Positions 31,772 through 40,769 of a stretch of DNA of 64,000 bases are shown piece after piece (position 1 is the first letter of the stretch; every line of letters starts with the position of its first letter). Source of the stretch: a virus; IMG/VR virus record IMGVR_UViG_3300037316_000027, positions 1-64,000 of that record. One strand, 5' to 3'. The position numbers were made by a program, and so were the translations under genes. A model generated the notes under the pieces. That model was not told the origin of the DNA and searched no databases. It saw only the letters and a list, made by a program, of their open reading frames with translations.

Positions 31772-32004
31772 TGGGCCATCTTTCCGGTCGTCATATCAAA
31801 CGCAGTAGACGGAGCCTCTGTGTGGACGGCGGCCATGTAGGAAGAGAGGTTCGTGCTGTGGCTGAAAGGGAACGTCTTCGTTCCACCTACAAGGCCGACC
31901 GCCAACCGAACAGGGGGCGCACTCGCGCTGTTGCCCGGATGGAAGGGCATCGGCGCGGTATTCTCCCCGACGAACGGGCGAATGATGCCTTCAAGACCCG
32001 CCAT
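31768..32004 (-). CDS. Small virion-associated protein, 78 aa
   Basis: It has ATGA overlaps with its neighbours. A Gly/Pro/Ser-rich, non-membrane protein with an A-x-H-T-E-A-P-S-T-A-F-D-M segment. Probably structural by context. Confidence 0.6.
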   Translation of the reverse strand: MAGLEGIIRPFVGENTAPMPFHPGNSASAPPVRLAVGLVGGTKTFPFSHSTNLSSYMAAVHTEAPSTAFDMTTGKMAQ

Positions 32005-32206
32005 TTAACTTCTCCTGTTGCGGTGGGCGATGCGTGAATACGATAGCCGCTGCTTCCCGGACTTTGGGCGGCGCAGGACTGAGGTCTAAACGCGGACCAG
32101 CATTGATATCGGTATCGCCCTTGAAGCGACCGATGCTGAGGTTGGGAGCTATCAGCCCAGTACGCTTGGGAGCGGCGGGTCGCCGATTGAGTGCAGTAGG
32201 GATCAT
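31991..32206 (-). CDS. Small hypothetical protein, 71 aa
   Basis: The start at 32206 overlaps the tail-hub stop. The protein is basic and Pro-rich, without motifs. It overlaps the next gene by 14 bp. Lower certainty because of low complexity. Confidence 0.5.
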   Translation of the reverse strand: MIPTALNRRPAAPKRTGLIAPNLSIGRFKGDTDINAGPRLDLSPAPPKVREAAAIVFTHRPPQQEKLNGGS

Positions 32207-34788
32207 GGCGACGACGGTGCCTCCAGATTGATGCCTTGCTTCACCACGAGCGGCGAAACGTTGATCGCATACGACCCGCCGAACGGCCCGTTGCCCGCGC
32301 ATGGCTTGAGCAAGCACGACCAAGAGATCGGGTTCGCCGCCATCACGTAGGGCGTGTTCTGACTGAATAGCGCCAGTTGCTCGCGCAGAATTTTCCATGA
32401 CACGTCCGGCGGGACGCCCGTAGTAGTCGTCGTCGGGTTGGCAGTGCCGCCTTGGGTGACGCCGACCGAGCCGCCGCTCTCGTTCAAGAACTGAAGTTGA
32501 ACGGCAGCGGCGAACGAGCCGGTGATCGCAGCCGCTTGCGATGCAAGATCATTGCTCAAGATGCCGCCGTCGCTAATGTCTTCCCAACGCAGCGGGAAGA
32601 TCAGGCCGTCGTCGAACCCCTGAAAAACAGGAAGCGAGAATGTAGTGTCTCCGCTGCCGTGTGCCAGCATCGCGTTGTCGTAAATCTGGTAGCCATTCTG
32701 CACATAGCCAGCCGTGACGTATTCCGGCGTTCCCGTGATCTCCGCAATGCCCTCGCCGAAACCAATGGCGCATTCGATCTGGACTTTGCCAATTACCTTG
32801 CCGTCGCTGCCCGACAAGCTGTAGCTCGTGACTTTGCCATTCGCCGCGCCGCCGGGAATACGTGGGTCGAACAGCGTCGCGTTCATACGGCACGACAGCG
32901 CGACCGCGTCGCGGAAGCGACACTCCCAACCTACCTTGACAGCGCGAGAGCGATAGCGCAGCCGGGCGCGAGCACGACTGATCACGTATTGAACGCTATC
33001 GATGCCCCGCGCGGTAGGGAAGTAATCGCGCGCTGTAACGTTATCGGGCGTGCCGCCGATCGGGATACCAATCAGCGCGGGTGACGTGCCGAGCACAGTC
33101 CACGTGGCCGAGCCGTCCGTGATGATGGTCCCCACGCTGGTCCTGAAAGTAGGCGGCGAAACATAGTCGATATGCCTGATTGCCGGGGTAGGCTCAACGT
33201 TCGAAAAGACCGGCGGAGTGTACGAGAAGATCGTGTAGACGCCATTGGTCTGGCCCGCCCCAGTGCAGAGGTAGTAACTCGTTGCGCCCGGGACATCTTC
33301 GAACGCTCCGGTGTTGATATTGAAAAACTGATCCTGTAGCAGCATGATCTGCCCAAGCGGAACGAACGCGCCGGGCGACCACTTCGACGCCTCTGTAACG
33401 CTCTGCGTGCCGAGGCTAGCCCACGTCACGCCATTGTCTACCGTAACCGCGCCGGGGATGTCGCTGAAAACTGGCTCAGTCGTGCCGGCGGTGCCGGCGA
33501 CGACGCAAACCTGATACGATAGGCCGCCCGGCGTTGTCGGGTTGTTCGGAAAGATGGTTTGCGCGAGGCCGACAGCTTGTCCGGCGAAATCTGTCCACGC
33601 ATCGACTTCGATAAGCGGCTGCCCGATATCAACTGAAGAGAGTGTCAGCAATTCAGTGTGCTGATCGACTAGCGGGGATGCGAGGATACCCTGCACGCTC
33701 GCGAGCATGTCAAACGAGAGCACTTCGGAGAACTGACGGTTCGCATCGTAGCGCATCGTCATATCGAGCGCCACGCTCCACTGTGGGATGATGACGCCGC
33801 TGCACGAACTCTCCATCGGGGTATTCGTCGGTGGATCGCTGTCCGGGAAACAGACGCCAGACTTGTAGTAGCTCGTGAGCACGTTCTGCAACGGGCTAGG
33901 CGCGAGCAGCGCCGGGCCGCTCGACGAGGTAGAGGCCGATGCGTTCGAACACTGGCCCGGGTTCGGGTCCGTGTTCGTCCAGTTGTAATTGTAACTCGTG
34001 GTCGGCGTCTGCGACACGAAGTAGATGTCCGTAACGAAACTGCCCTCGCACTTGTAGCCGCCTCCGATGCCTGCGCCCGGCTTCGGCCAGTCACTCATCA
34101 ATGTCTCGCCCGTGTAGCTGGAGGCGTACACAGTCGGCACGACGAAGTAACCGGAGCTGCGCTGGGTCCAGTTGACCGTCGCTTCGACGCGGATGTTGTC
34201 GAGTGGGGGCTGACCCAGTTGCAGCGACACGCTGTTATAGAACGCCAAGTCTTCCGTATAGGTGATCGTACCGTCTTCACCTTCGAGGATATCGCTAGCC
34301 GTGATATCGAGTGTCAGCCGATCGATGTGCCAGAGAGCCGACCAGCCTTCGAGGATCGTATCAGGGTCGTCGCGCTTCGCCGGCTCGATCCAGATCGGAT
34401 CGTAGTAGGGGAACGACTTCATGGTTTCAGCAAGCGCTTGCTTGTTCCGGATGAACTGCGGCGAACGCGCGATGAATTGGAGGGTGACTTTTTCTTGGAA
34501 CAAGTTGGTAGGCACACCAACGAGCACGCCGAAGAAGAGGGGCACAAGCGCCCCTGCGTAAGTCGGGTCATCGGCCGGGCTCTGCCATGCAAACCATACC
34601 CACACCTTGCGGCCCGGTGCGAGCAGCCCGATACGTGGGTTCTTCACGATCACGTCCAGCGTCGGGTGCTGCCCTTCGTCATGCTGAATGACGAACGAGA
34701 AAAGGTCCTCGTCGAACACATTCATCGTGCTCGCGTTGAACGTCGTCTCGCTCTCATCGGCGTAGTAGAATGTAAACGGGAGGGTCAT
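32203..34788 (-). CDS. Large tail-tip / hub protein
   Basis: 861 aa. An N-terminal ~150 residues of beta-rich sequence (L-D-V-I-V-K-N-P, V-W-V-W-F-A-W) resemble the start of tail hub proteins; the middle and C-terminus contain repeated Thr/Pro/Ser-rich beta segments. It is the largest tail gene after the tape measure, in the usual distal-tail position. Enzymatic motifs were not recognised. Confidence 0.75.
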   Translation of the reverse strand: MTLPFTFYYADESETTFNASTMNVFDEDLFSFVIQHDEGQHPTLDVIVKNPRIGLLAPGRKVWVWFAWQSPADDPTYAGALVPLFFGVLVGVPTNLFQEKVTLQFIARSPQFIRNKQALAETMKSFPYYDPIWIEPAKRDDPDTILEGWSALWHIDRLTLDITASDILEGEDGTITYTEDLAFYNSVSLQLGQPPLDNIRVEATVNWTQRSSGYFVVPTVYASSYTGETLMSDWPKPGAGIGGGYKCEGSFVTDIYFVSQTPTTSYNYNWTNTDPNPGQCSNASASTSSSGPALLAPSPLQNVLTSYYKSGVCFPDSDPPTNTPMESSCSGVIIPQWSVALDMTMRYDANRQFSEVLSFDMLASVQGILASPLVDQHTELLTLSSVDIGQPLIEVDAWTDFAGQAVGLAQTIFPNNPTTPGGLSYQVCVVAGTAGTTEPVFSDIPGAVTVDNGVTWASLGTQSVTEASKWSPGAFVPLGQIMLLQDQFFNINTGAFEDVPGATSYYLCTGAGQTNGVYTIFSYTPPVFSNVEPTPAIRHIDYVSPPTFRTSVGTIITDGSATWTVLGTSPALIGIPIGGTPDNVTARDYFPTARGIDSVQYVISRARARLRYRSRAVKVGWECRFRDAVALSCRMNATLFDPRIPGGAANGKVTSYSLSGSDGKVIGKVQIECAIGFGEGIAEITGTPEYVTAGYVQNGYQIYDNAMLAHGSGDTTFSLPVFQGFDDGLIFPLRWEDISDGGILSNDLASQAAAITGSFAAAVQLQFLNESGGSVGVTQGGTANPTTTTTGVPPDVSWKILREQLALFSQNTPYVMAANPISWSCLLKPCAGNGPFGGSYAINVSPLVVKQGINLEAPSSP

Positions 34789-35021
34789 GTGACGATGTCG
34801 CTCCAATTGGTGTCAGGGCCGAAAGGCCCAAACCCTAGCGCCTCTGATGCCGCGTAGCGGCTGATCTCGGTAGCAATCGCACCAGTGACGTAGTCGATCG
34901 CCTGTTGTCGCGTCAGTCCGGAGGGCACATTGACTGTGATGCCCGTGCATAGACTGAAGTCGGTGCGTGGATCGACGATCACGCATCGGAAATTTTTCCT
35001 TACCATCACCGGGAGGGTCAT
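34785..35021 (-). CDS. Small tail-associated protein, 78 aa
   Basis: A compact alpha/beta-like protein with one or two cysteines, coupled by ATGA to the hub gene. No family recognised; structural by position. Confidence 0.6.
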   Translation of the reverse strand: MTLPVMVRKNFRCVIVDPRTDFSLCTGITVNVPSGLTRQQAIDYVTGAIATEISRYAASEALGFGPFGPDTNWSDIVT

Positions 35022-35401
35022 TTTGTTTTCACTCTAATGCTGCGCGGGTCGAGCGCGATGATCTCGCGCTTATCTGCCCGCATCAGCGCGTCGTGCCCCA
35101 TCGCCCGGTATTTATCGAGCTGTGCCTTTTCGTATCCAATCCATTCCATCGTATCGTCGTCCAAAATCTTTGGGTTGCGCGGCGCGAACTCCGCCTCAAG
35201 AACGCGGGCTGGCTCCCCGGTTACTTCGGACCGCGTCTTGGCGTAGTTGCGGGCGTCCCCGAGGTTGCTCGTAAAGAACGGGCTATGCGGCACTCCGCTT
35301 GCGCCGGCAGTGCCGTGAAAGACGCGGGTTCTGCCGACACTCTCGACGCCTTGCGAATGCAGGCCCTTCCCGTCGCTCCCGTGGCCCAGTGCGTCCTTCA
35401 T
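35018..35401 (-). CDS. ADP-ribosyltransferase-fold-like virion protein
   Basis: 127 aa. R-V-F-H-G-T, then F-F-T-S-N-L-G-D-A-R-N-Y-A and a downstream G-H-D-A-L...R-E-I-I-A-L-D-P-x-x-I resemble the His-Tyr-(acidic) arrangement of ADP-ribosyltransferase-like domains seen in phage head and tail proteins. If active, it could be injected to modify host proteins. The third catalytic residue is not evident, so it may be inactive. Confidence 0.5.
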   Translation of the reverse strand: MKDALGHGSDGKGLHSQGVESVGRTRVFHGTAGASGVPHSPFFTSNLGDARNYAKTRSEVTGEPARVLEAEFAPRNPKILDDDTMEWIGYEKAQLDKYRAMGHDALMRADKREIIALDPRSIRVKTK

Positions 35402-35871
35402 CAGACTTCCTCCAGATCGAGCGTCCAGCCAACCACGCACTTCCACTCGTCGAAGTGTTGCTCGACTTTCTTGACCATCATAGTCAGCTCCGGGCGATAG
35501 AACGTGTAGGCTCCGAGGACGTAGGATGAGCCGGAGACTTCCGGCCTGTTATGAGGGCCATTGCCGCCGGACGTGAGGTAAGCGAGCGTGACCCCGCACT
35601 GCACGGTCACGATCATTCCGGGCCAGACACCATCAAGCGGCGGTGCGTCAGTGTCGTTGGGTGAGTTGATCGTCGAAGAGTATTTGCGAAATTGCGGGGC
35701 CGAGATATCGACTAGGGTGCCATTGATCGTGCGCTCCTGTTGAGTGGCCTCGCCGATCACTTCGAGTGTCTGGCTGAGACCACGGGCTTGATACAGCATG
35801 TCTCCAAACGACGAGATCGTCAGGAGCGTGTCGCTATTCGCGGGAAGAACGTTTTCAAATCCACCACTCAT
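35401..35871 (-). CDS. Tail-tip protein, 156 aa
   Basis: Beta-rich, one Cys near the middle and one near the C-terminus; begins one base after the tape measure stop on the minus strand. Its place directly downstream of the tape measure matches distal tail or tail-completion proteins. Not recognised at family level. Confidence 0.65.
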   Translation of the reverse strand: MSGGFENVLPANSDTLLTISSFGDMLYQARGLSQTLEVIGEATQQERTINGTLVDISAPQFRKYSSTINSPNDTDAPPLDGVWPGMIVTVQCGVTLAYLTSGGNGPHNRPEVSGSSYVLGAYTFYRPELTMMVKKVEQHFDEWKCVVGWTLDLEEV

Positions 35872-38202
35872 TTACTTCATCCATGACGGGTTGTTGCCGG
35901 CGGCCGAGGCCTGTCGCGCAATCGCGAAGCTGGAGAGATCGTCAATCGTACTTTTCGGCCCGCGCAAACCATTGAACGATCGCCCGTCGATCGACAAGTT
36001 CAACGTACTCGTGGCCGGGACGCTACCGCTGCCCATGCGCACGGGCGACGGCACGAGGCCGCCGGACGCGAAGCCGGGCAGTTGCATGTTGTTCAAGGCA
36101 TGGAAGAGGCTAGCACCGTATGCTTGCACGGCCGCAGCCTTGACAACGAATTCCCCGCGCGAAAGCCGCGCCATGATGCTATCGCTTGTAGTCGTACCCG
36201 GGCCGTCAACTTGACCGCCGCCTGCCAGTGCCGTCGTGCCGCCGCTGAGATCGCCCGCAGTGCCGCCCTCTCCGGCGTTGCCGCCCCGCCCTACCGATGG
36301 GCCAGCGGGAGCCGCCGCACCGCCGTTGCCGCCAAGCCATTTAGGCAGCTTGCTGAGCCACCCCAGAAGCTCTTTAACTCGATCGGTGATGCCTTCGATG
36401 ATTTGACCGGCCGGGCTGGCCTTGAATTTCTCCCAGAGATCGACAACGTAGTTTTTGACTTTCGTCGTGATCTCACTGAGCCCGCCCATTGCCGTGATAA
36501 CCAAGACGATGGTAGCGGGGATAGCGACCCACACGCCCAAAAATAGCCCGACAATAACAGTCAGGGCGATCAAGAGCACTTGCATGCCTGTGCCGGGACC
36601 CAAGCTGAACGCCCGATCAATCGTGTTACCCAGTTGCTCGAAGAAGCCGACGACCAGTTTGACGCCGGTCCCGATCGCTTCAAGCCCGGTGACGAACGCA
36701 TGCAAAAGACCGCCGGTATTATCCAGAGACGATTGAAGGGTCTCGAAGAAAGAGACCAGAGCAGGGCTGGCCAGCGCCGCAAGATCACGCCGGGTCAGAT
36801 CGAGATCAATGTTGAGGTTCTCGAATGCTATCTTCAGATGCTCGGCAGCATCAGTCCCGGCTTTCTGGGTCGAGATATGCTTGCTCGCTGCCTCCGTCAG
36901 GTCCTTAAATTGGTCGCCCGTTCGCGACAAAGCCCGGGCCATCTCGGCCGCAGCCGCGCCGCCGGACTGAAAGCCACGGCTGATCAGCTCTTGAACAATC
37001 TCCAACCGCTGAGCTTCAGAGATCGTGTCCTTTGTCGAATTCTGGAAAACCTTCTGGAGTTCGGTGAAGGCTTGAATGCCCGTGGGTACTTTCACATTGT
37101 TGGCCGCCGCCGCCATAGCGATGACGCTCTTGGTGATGTTCCGCGTGGAAACTTCTCCAAGGTCGATCGACTTGGCTACATCAGCGTTCTTATCGATAAC
37201 GCCTTGCAAGGCAGTGGAGATTTTTGTGATGTCAGTGAGATCGCGCTGAGTGGCTTTCTCGCGCGCGCTATCCGCGCGATCGATAGCCTCATTAAGCGCA
37301 TTCTGGCGCTGAAGCCTCGCCGTCTCCATTTGAGCAATGTCCTTGGCCCGCGACAGTTCCGCATCGTCCGCCGCTTGCTTTTTCTGCGCTAGCTTGTCGG
37401 CCGCCTCAGCCTGATCCTTGATCCGCTTATTGATCGCATCAAGGTGCGCGGTCCGCGCGTTGTCCACCGCCTCCTGCGCTTGATTGAGCGCGAGAGACTG
37501 CTTCTCGGCGTCAGTGGGCGGGTTGCCTTGAACCGTATGGAGATGTTGCAGGGCCGCCTCAACGCTCGTAGCCGAACCGGCGACCGCTTCGTTATCATGT
37601 TGCATCAGGCTCGCCGCTTCGGCGGCAGCGAACTCAAGCGCTCGATAAGTCTCCCTTACGCGAAGGTTGGCGGCAGAGATTTTCTGAGCATCGCTCTCCG
37701 CGCCGAACGCAACAGCGTTCTGCGCCTCCTTGACGCGGATCGAGGCCGCAACGATTTGCTCCTGAGCCTCGCTCTGCTGTGTGGCGGCGGTGCGGATCGA
37801 GGCCGTGATCTGAGGCCACTCACGCGAGATCGTGATAGTAAGGCGCTGAGCGAAACGTTCGAAGTTACTGGCACTGATGCCGGCCGAAGCGAAGGCCGCT
37901 TCGATGCCAACGAGTTCTGCGGTGGTCGATCCAAAGGCTTCAGCCAAGAATGCGGTCTTCTGTGTCGCGTCGTCCGAAGCTTCGACGAAAGCGATCATAG
38001 CTCCGGTCACGGCAGCGATAGATGTTACGATAGCACTGGCGACGATGCCGATGCTCTCCATGCCGCTGGCACCGCTCTTCGAAGCCTCTTCCAGTTGCTT
38101 GAAGGCTTCCGCCCCGGTGCGACCGATCTCATTGAGCGCGGAGAGCATCTCTCCGTCGCCCTGAAGCAAAACTTTTTGGACTACGTCCTCAAGACCAGCC
38201 AT
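35872..38202 (-). CDS. Tail tape measure protein
   Basis: 776 aa. A long helical protein with coiled-coil stretches (~140-330, K/E/A/Q/R-rich), a hydrophobic segment near 51-72, a second pair near 530-570 and a Gly-rich C-terminal region. Located between tail chaperones and tail-tip genes, as usual. At ~1.5 angstrom per residue the tail would be roughly 115 nm. Confidence 0.9.
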   Translation of the reverse strand: MAGLEDVVQKVLLQGDGEMLSALNEIGRTGAEAFKQLEEASKSGASGMESIGIVASAIVTSIAAVTGAMIAFVEASDDATQKTAFLAEAFGSTTAELVGIEAAFASAGISASNFERFAQRLTITISREWPQITASIRTAATQQSEAQEQIVAASIRVKEAQNAVAFGAESDAQKISAANLRVRETYRALEFAAAEAASLMQHDNEAVAGSATSVEAALQHLHTVQGNPPTDAEKQSLALNQAQEAVDNARTAHLDAINKRIKDQAEAADKLAQKKQAADDAELSRAKDIAQMETARLQRQNALNEAIDRADSAREKATQRDLTDITKISTALQGVIDKNADVAKSIDLGEVSTRNITKSVIAMAAAANNVKVPTGIQAFTELQKVFQNSTKDTISEAQRLEIVQELISRGFQSGGAAAAEMARALSRTGDQFKDLTEAASKHISTQKAGTDAAEHLKIAFENLNIDLDLTRRDLAALASPALVSFFETLQSSLDNTGGLLHAFVTGLEAIGTGVKLVVGFFEQLGNTIDRAFSLGPGTGMQVLLIALTVIVGLFLGVWVAIPATIVLVITAMGGLSEITTKVKNYVVDLWEKFKASPAGQIIEGITDRVKELLGWLSKLPKWLGGNGGAAAPAGPSVGRGGNAGEGGTAGDLSGGTTALAGGGQVDGPGTTTSDSIMARLSRGEFVVKAAAVQAYGASLFHALNNMQLPGFASGGLVPSPVRMGSGSVPATSTLNLSIDGRSFNGLRGPKSTIDDLSSFAIARQASAAGNNPSWMK

Positions 38203-38726
38203 TAGCTCGCCGCCTTAAACGCTGTGTCAAAGATGTCACGGAAGTTCGCCATGACGTTCAATTGGATTTCTCCAAGGTGGAATTTCTTGGGCACGTTCAC
38301 ACTGGCGATGCCGAAGTATTTGGGGGACTTGTCTCGGACCGAGAAGAGCAGCGGCGGGCCGCCCGCTTTGCGATTGACTGAGAACAGCGTGTCACCGTAG
38401 TTGCTGGCTCGAATTCCTTCGGCATCAGTGCCACTGATCGGAAGCCACAAGAGCGGGTTGCCGACGATGGTGCCGCCGCTCTCGAAGAGCGATGCGCCGG
38501 GCATATCGAGCGTCGTGGTGATGGTCTTGTCTTCGACCGTCACTTCCAGTCCCTCGGAACTGAATTGGCCTGCGCTCTCGATATCCGCCGCGCTCTGTTC
38601 CTTGATCATGCTGGCCGCCATATTCAGGGCGGTCGCGAATGCAGTCTCAAAGCGCTCTCCAAGCCCGGCCCAATTCTGCGCGAACTTGTCAGGAGCTACC
38701 GCGTCCGTGGTGATGCTAAACGTCAT
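38202..38726 (-). CDS. Tail completion-type protein, 174 aa
   Basis: The start at 38726 overlaps the frameshifted chaperone stop (ATGA). Contains F-E-S-G-G-T-I-V-G-N-P-L-L-W-L-P and an S-P-K-Y-F-G-I segment, resembling DUF6441/HK97 gp10-like proteins. Likely tail or neck completion, though position after the chaperone rather than with connectors is less usual. Confidence 0.65.
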   Translation of the reverse strand: MTFSITTDAVAPDKFAQNWAGLGERFETAFATALNMAASMIKEQSAADIESAGQFSSEGLEVTVEDKTITTTLDMPGASLFESGGTIVGNPLLWLPISGTDAEGIRASNYGDTLFSVNRKAGGPPLLFSVRDKSPKYFGIASVNVPKKFHLGEIQLNVMANFRDIFDTAFKAAS

Positions 38727-38958
38727 CCGCCTTCCTTTTCCCATTCTTCAAGTTGCCGCTTCACCGCCTTCTCATCCCCGCTCTGAGCGAGTAGCAGGAG
38801 CGAGAGGGTGACGTAGTTCTCGCGATGCAGACGCTTGGTCGCGAGAAACATGAAGGCCGACATCTGTCGGGGAGTGTAATCCCAGACTACGCTTGGGGAG
38901 TGTCCGGCAGCGATGAGGGCTTCGATGCTGGCGGCGATGTCATAGCCGTCACCTTTGA
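38723..38958 (-). CDS. Tail assembly chaperone, frameshift extension (T frame)
   Basis: This frame has no start of its own but reads cleanly from the overlap with the gene at 38887 through D-I-A-A-S-I-E-A-L-I-A-A-G-H-S-P, then V-W-D-Y-T-P-R-Q-M and ends E-E-W-E-K-E-G-G. It is -1 relative to the upstream frame. Phage tail chaperones commonly use such G/GT frameshifts. A candidate slip site is TCAAAGG at 38952-38958 on the minus strand. The start of the extension is approximate. Confidence 0.6.
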
Positions 38959-39366
38959 AGAGAGGGCGGAGTTGGCTGCGTCTGCCAGAGCCATGATCCG
39001 CTCCGCGAAAGGGGCGAAGCCTTTTGTGAAGGTCAACCTCCCGACTGCTTCGAGAATATCGAACTGAATTTCGATCGGCAGCTCCGAGGCCGATTGCTCC
39101 GCGCTCTCGTCGCCGAGATCGCCCGTGGCTGCCGCGATGATCGCCGCGACGGCGTCGGGGGCAGCCGCGAGGAAGGTGCCCAAATTAAAAGTGGTCCCGC
39201 TTGTCATTCCACTGATATTGGGGAAACGGCGGAAGATTTCGAGGCCGGTCTTGGCTGAGATGCCGGAGACGCGGAGGAAGCTTTCACCGATCGGCACGTC
39301 TTCGTACATCGGTGCAAGATCGGTCAGATTGAGACCCGGCTTCTTGCCGGCCTTTTTCGAAGTCAT
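38887..39366 (-). CDS. Tail assembly chaperone (G frame)
   Basis: 159 aa. An N-terminal basic start, a beta-rich domain, then helices; the last ~20 residues are Ser/Pro-rich and probably a shadow of the T frame. It sits between the tail tube and tape measure genes, the standard chaperone position. The frameshift product continues to 38723. Confidence 0.75.
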   Translation of the reverse strand: MTSKKAGKKPGLNLTDLAPMYEDVPIGESFLRVSGISAKTGLEIFRRFPNISGMTSGTTFNLGTFLAAAPDAVAAIIAAATGDLGDESAEQSASELPIEIQFDILEAVGRLTFTKGFAPFAERIMALADAANSALSSKVTAMTSPPASKPSSLPDTPQA

Positions 39367-39409
39367 AGGATATTCCTTATCAAGAGGGGGACATTCGATA
39401 GGGTAGAAG

Positions 39410-39526
39410 TTATCGGGGGCCGACGAAGAGAGCGAACATCAGAATGATCTCTACGATCACAACGACGGCGATCAGGGCATTGCCGGTGCGTCCATGATCG
39501 ACGAATTTTATCGGACGCTGGATCAT
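39410..39526 (-). CDS. Small single-pass membrane protein, 38 aa
   Basis: Not found by length-limited callers. Residues ~17-35 are a hydrophobic helix (L-I-A-V-V-V-I-V-E-I-I-L-M-F-A-L-F) after a basic N-terminus (I-Q-R-P-I-K). ATGA overlap with the preceding ORF. Function unknown. Confidence 0.5.
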   Translation of the reverse strand: MIQRPIKFVDHGRTGNALIAVVVIVEIILMFALFVGPR

Positions 39527-39690
39527 GGGGCGCGACGCTGGAGCTGCTTATCCGTAGCCCGGCCTAGTAAAATGATGACGACGAAGCCTGTAGCGAGGCC
39601 CATCGCCCAACCCGGACCGACGAACGACATCGCGGCCGTAGTCAGGGCCGCATAGCCGGTCCAAAAGTCGGGGATGTTCCGATCGGGCAT
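39523..39690 (-). CDS. Small membrane protein, 55 aa
   Basis: The ATG at 39690 directly follows the stop of the upstream gene. Residues ~14-44 are hydrophobic and could span once or twice; the C-terminus is basic (K-Q-L-Q-R-R). It overlaps the 38-aa ORF by ATGA, forming a neat small-gene pair in the tail operon. Confidence 0.5.
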   Translation of the reverse strand: MPDRNIPDFWTGYAALTTAAMSFVGPGWAMGLATGFVVIILLGRATDKQLQRRAP

Positions 39691-40065
39691 TTAGGCGTGC
39701 CGGTGCGTGTGCTGGTGCCGGGGATGATCGGCGGGACCGGTTTGGACGCCGTGTTTGGCGTGGCGCGTCGCGCCGGCCGAGACCGGGGCATCTTCCTGTT
39801 CGTGGATCGCGGCAATCGGCTCTTCACTGATAGCCGCCGCATCGGGGGCGTCGGCGGTCGGGGTTTCAGCGGTCGAGGCTGTTTCAGCGGCCGTTGAAAG
39901 GGCCGGGTCCGCTACAATGGGGTCCTGCGGGGCAGCGGAGGGGTCTGGAGCGGCTGCCGGGTCGGCCGCGACTTCGGCGGCAATTTCCGGGGCGGGCGCA
40001 TCCTGAGCGACTACAGCGGGGTCAGCGGGCTGTTCGGCGAGGGTATTGTCAACTTGATCTGTCAT
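39691..40065 (-). CDS. Acidic Ala/Pro-rich protein, 124 aa
   Basis: Low-complexity A/P/D/E-rich throughout, with a His-rich C-terminus (H-Q-H-T-H-R-H-A). The start is at ATG 40065. Probably disordered. Located next to the tail tube gene; perhaps a tail-associated or linker protein. No homology claim. Confidence 0.55.
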   Translation of the reverse strand: MTDQVDNTLAEQPADPAVVAQDAPAPEIAAEVAADPAAAPDPSAAPQDPIVADPALSTAAETASTAETPTADAPDAAAISEEPIAAIHEQEDAPVSAGATRHAKHGVQTGPADHPRHQHTHRHA

Positions 40066-40162
40066 GGGGGATACTCCGTGAGTGAAAATGGACACTTTGG
40101 GGGTGTTTCTGCATACGAGACTTCAGCCCGGTACTGGGCGGGAGCTGGGCAGGGACAGCCTG

Positions 40163-40194
40163 TGGCCTGATTTACTGAGCAGTAAATCAGGCCA
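40163..40194 (-). other. Perfect 14-bp hairpin after the tail tube gene
   Basis: A perfect 14-bp inverted repeat with a four-base GAGC loop, six bases beyond the tail tube stop on the minus strand. No T-run on either side, so it is probably a 3' stabiliser or processing site rather than an intrinsic terminator. Confidence 0.6.
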
Positions 40195-40199
40195 TGGCC

Positions 40200-40769
40200 T
40201 TACAGAACGTTGGTCGGGCTATTGGGCAGCGAGACGGTCGCGGTGCCAAAGCCACCGGAAAGCTGATCGTACAGCACGTCACCTTCGAGATCGACCGTGC
40301 CCCACGTGTTGGCAATCAGCGAGATCGCCTTGTTGGGGCTCAGCTTCACGAGCGGGAAATTCACGGTCCAGATCGGGCCGATGTCGTTGGTGCCGACGAA
40401 TTTCACGGACCCGTAGATCACAGGCGTTCCGAGAATGTCGATAGTGTCCGGGGTCGGCGACGGGCCGCCGGTTGGAAGACCGAGCAGGGCGAAGCCCATG
40501 TTGCGCGCGGTCAACTCTTCGAGCTGCATCGTGAGCGAGCCGGAAATTTCGATGACGGCCGTGAAGTCCTTCACGCGCACGCCGGTCCGCGAGCTGTAGT
40601 GGTCAAGGTTCGTCACCTTGGCCATGAACTCGAACACGGGGGCGTTGCCGCAATCGACGAAGGCGCTCTCGCCGAGCAGCTTGATCGAGAGGATGCCCTT
40701 ACCGACGTAATAGTTGCCGATGTTGGGGGAGAGCAGCGAGCCCTCGATGAATTCGTTTCCAAGAGGCAT
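40200..40769 (-). CDS. Major tail tube protein
   Basis: 189 aa. N-terminal G-N-Y-Y-V-G-K-G-I-L-S, V-D-C-G-N-A-P-V-F-E-F, D-H-Y-S-S-R-T-G-V-R-V-K-D and a beta-rich body match the siphovirus tail tube fold. It has its own late promoter ~110 bp upstream and a strong hairpin downstream, both fitting high expression. Confidence 0.85.
   Translation of the reverse strand: MPLGNEFIEGSLLSPNIGNYYVGKGILSIKLLGESAFVDCGNAPVFEFMAKVTNLDHYSSRTGVRVKDFTAVIEISGSLTMQLEELTARNMGFALLGLPTGGPSPTPDTIDILGTPVIYGSVKFVGTNDIGPIWTVNFPLVKLSPNKAISLIANTWGTVDLEGDVLYDQLSGGFGTATVSLPNSPTNVL

Noticed and set aside
39642-39842. 66-codon minus-strand frame overlapping the 39523 and 39691 genes
   Set aside because: Arg/Pro-rich shadow frame; the two flanking frames have better starts and coding patterns.
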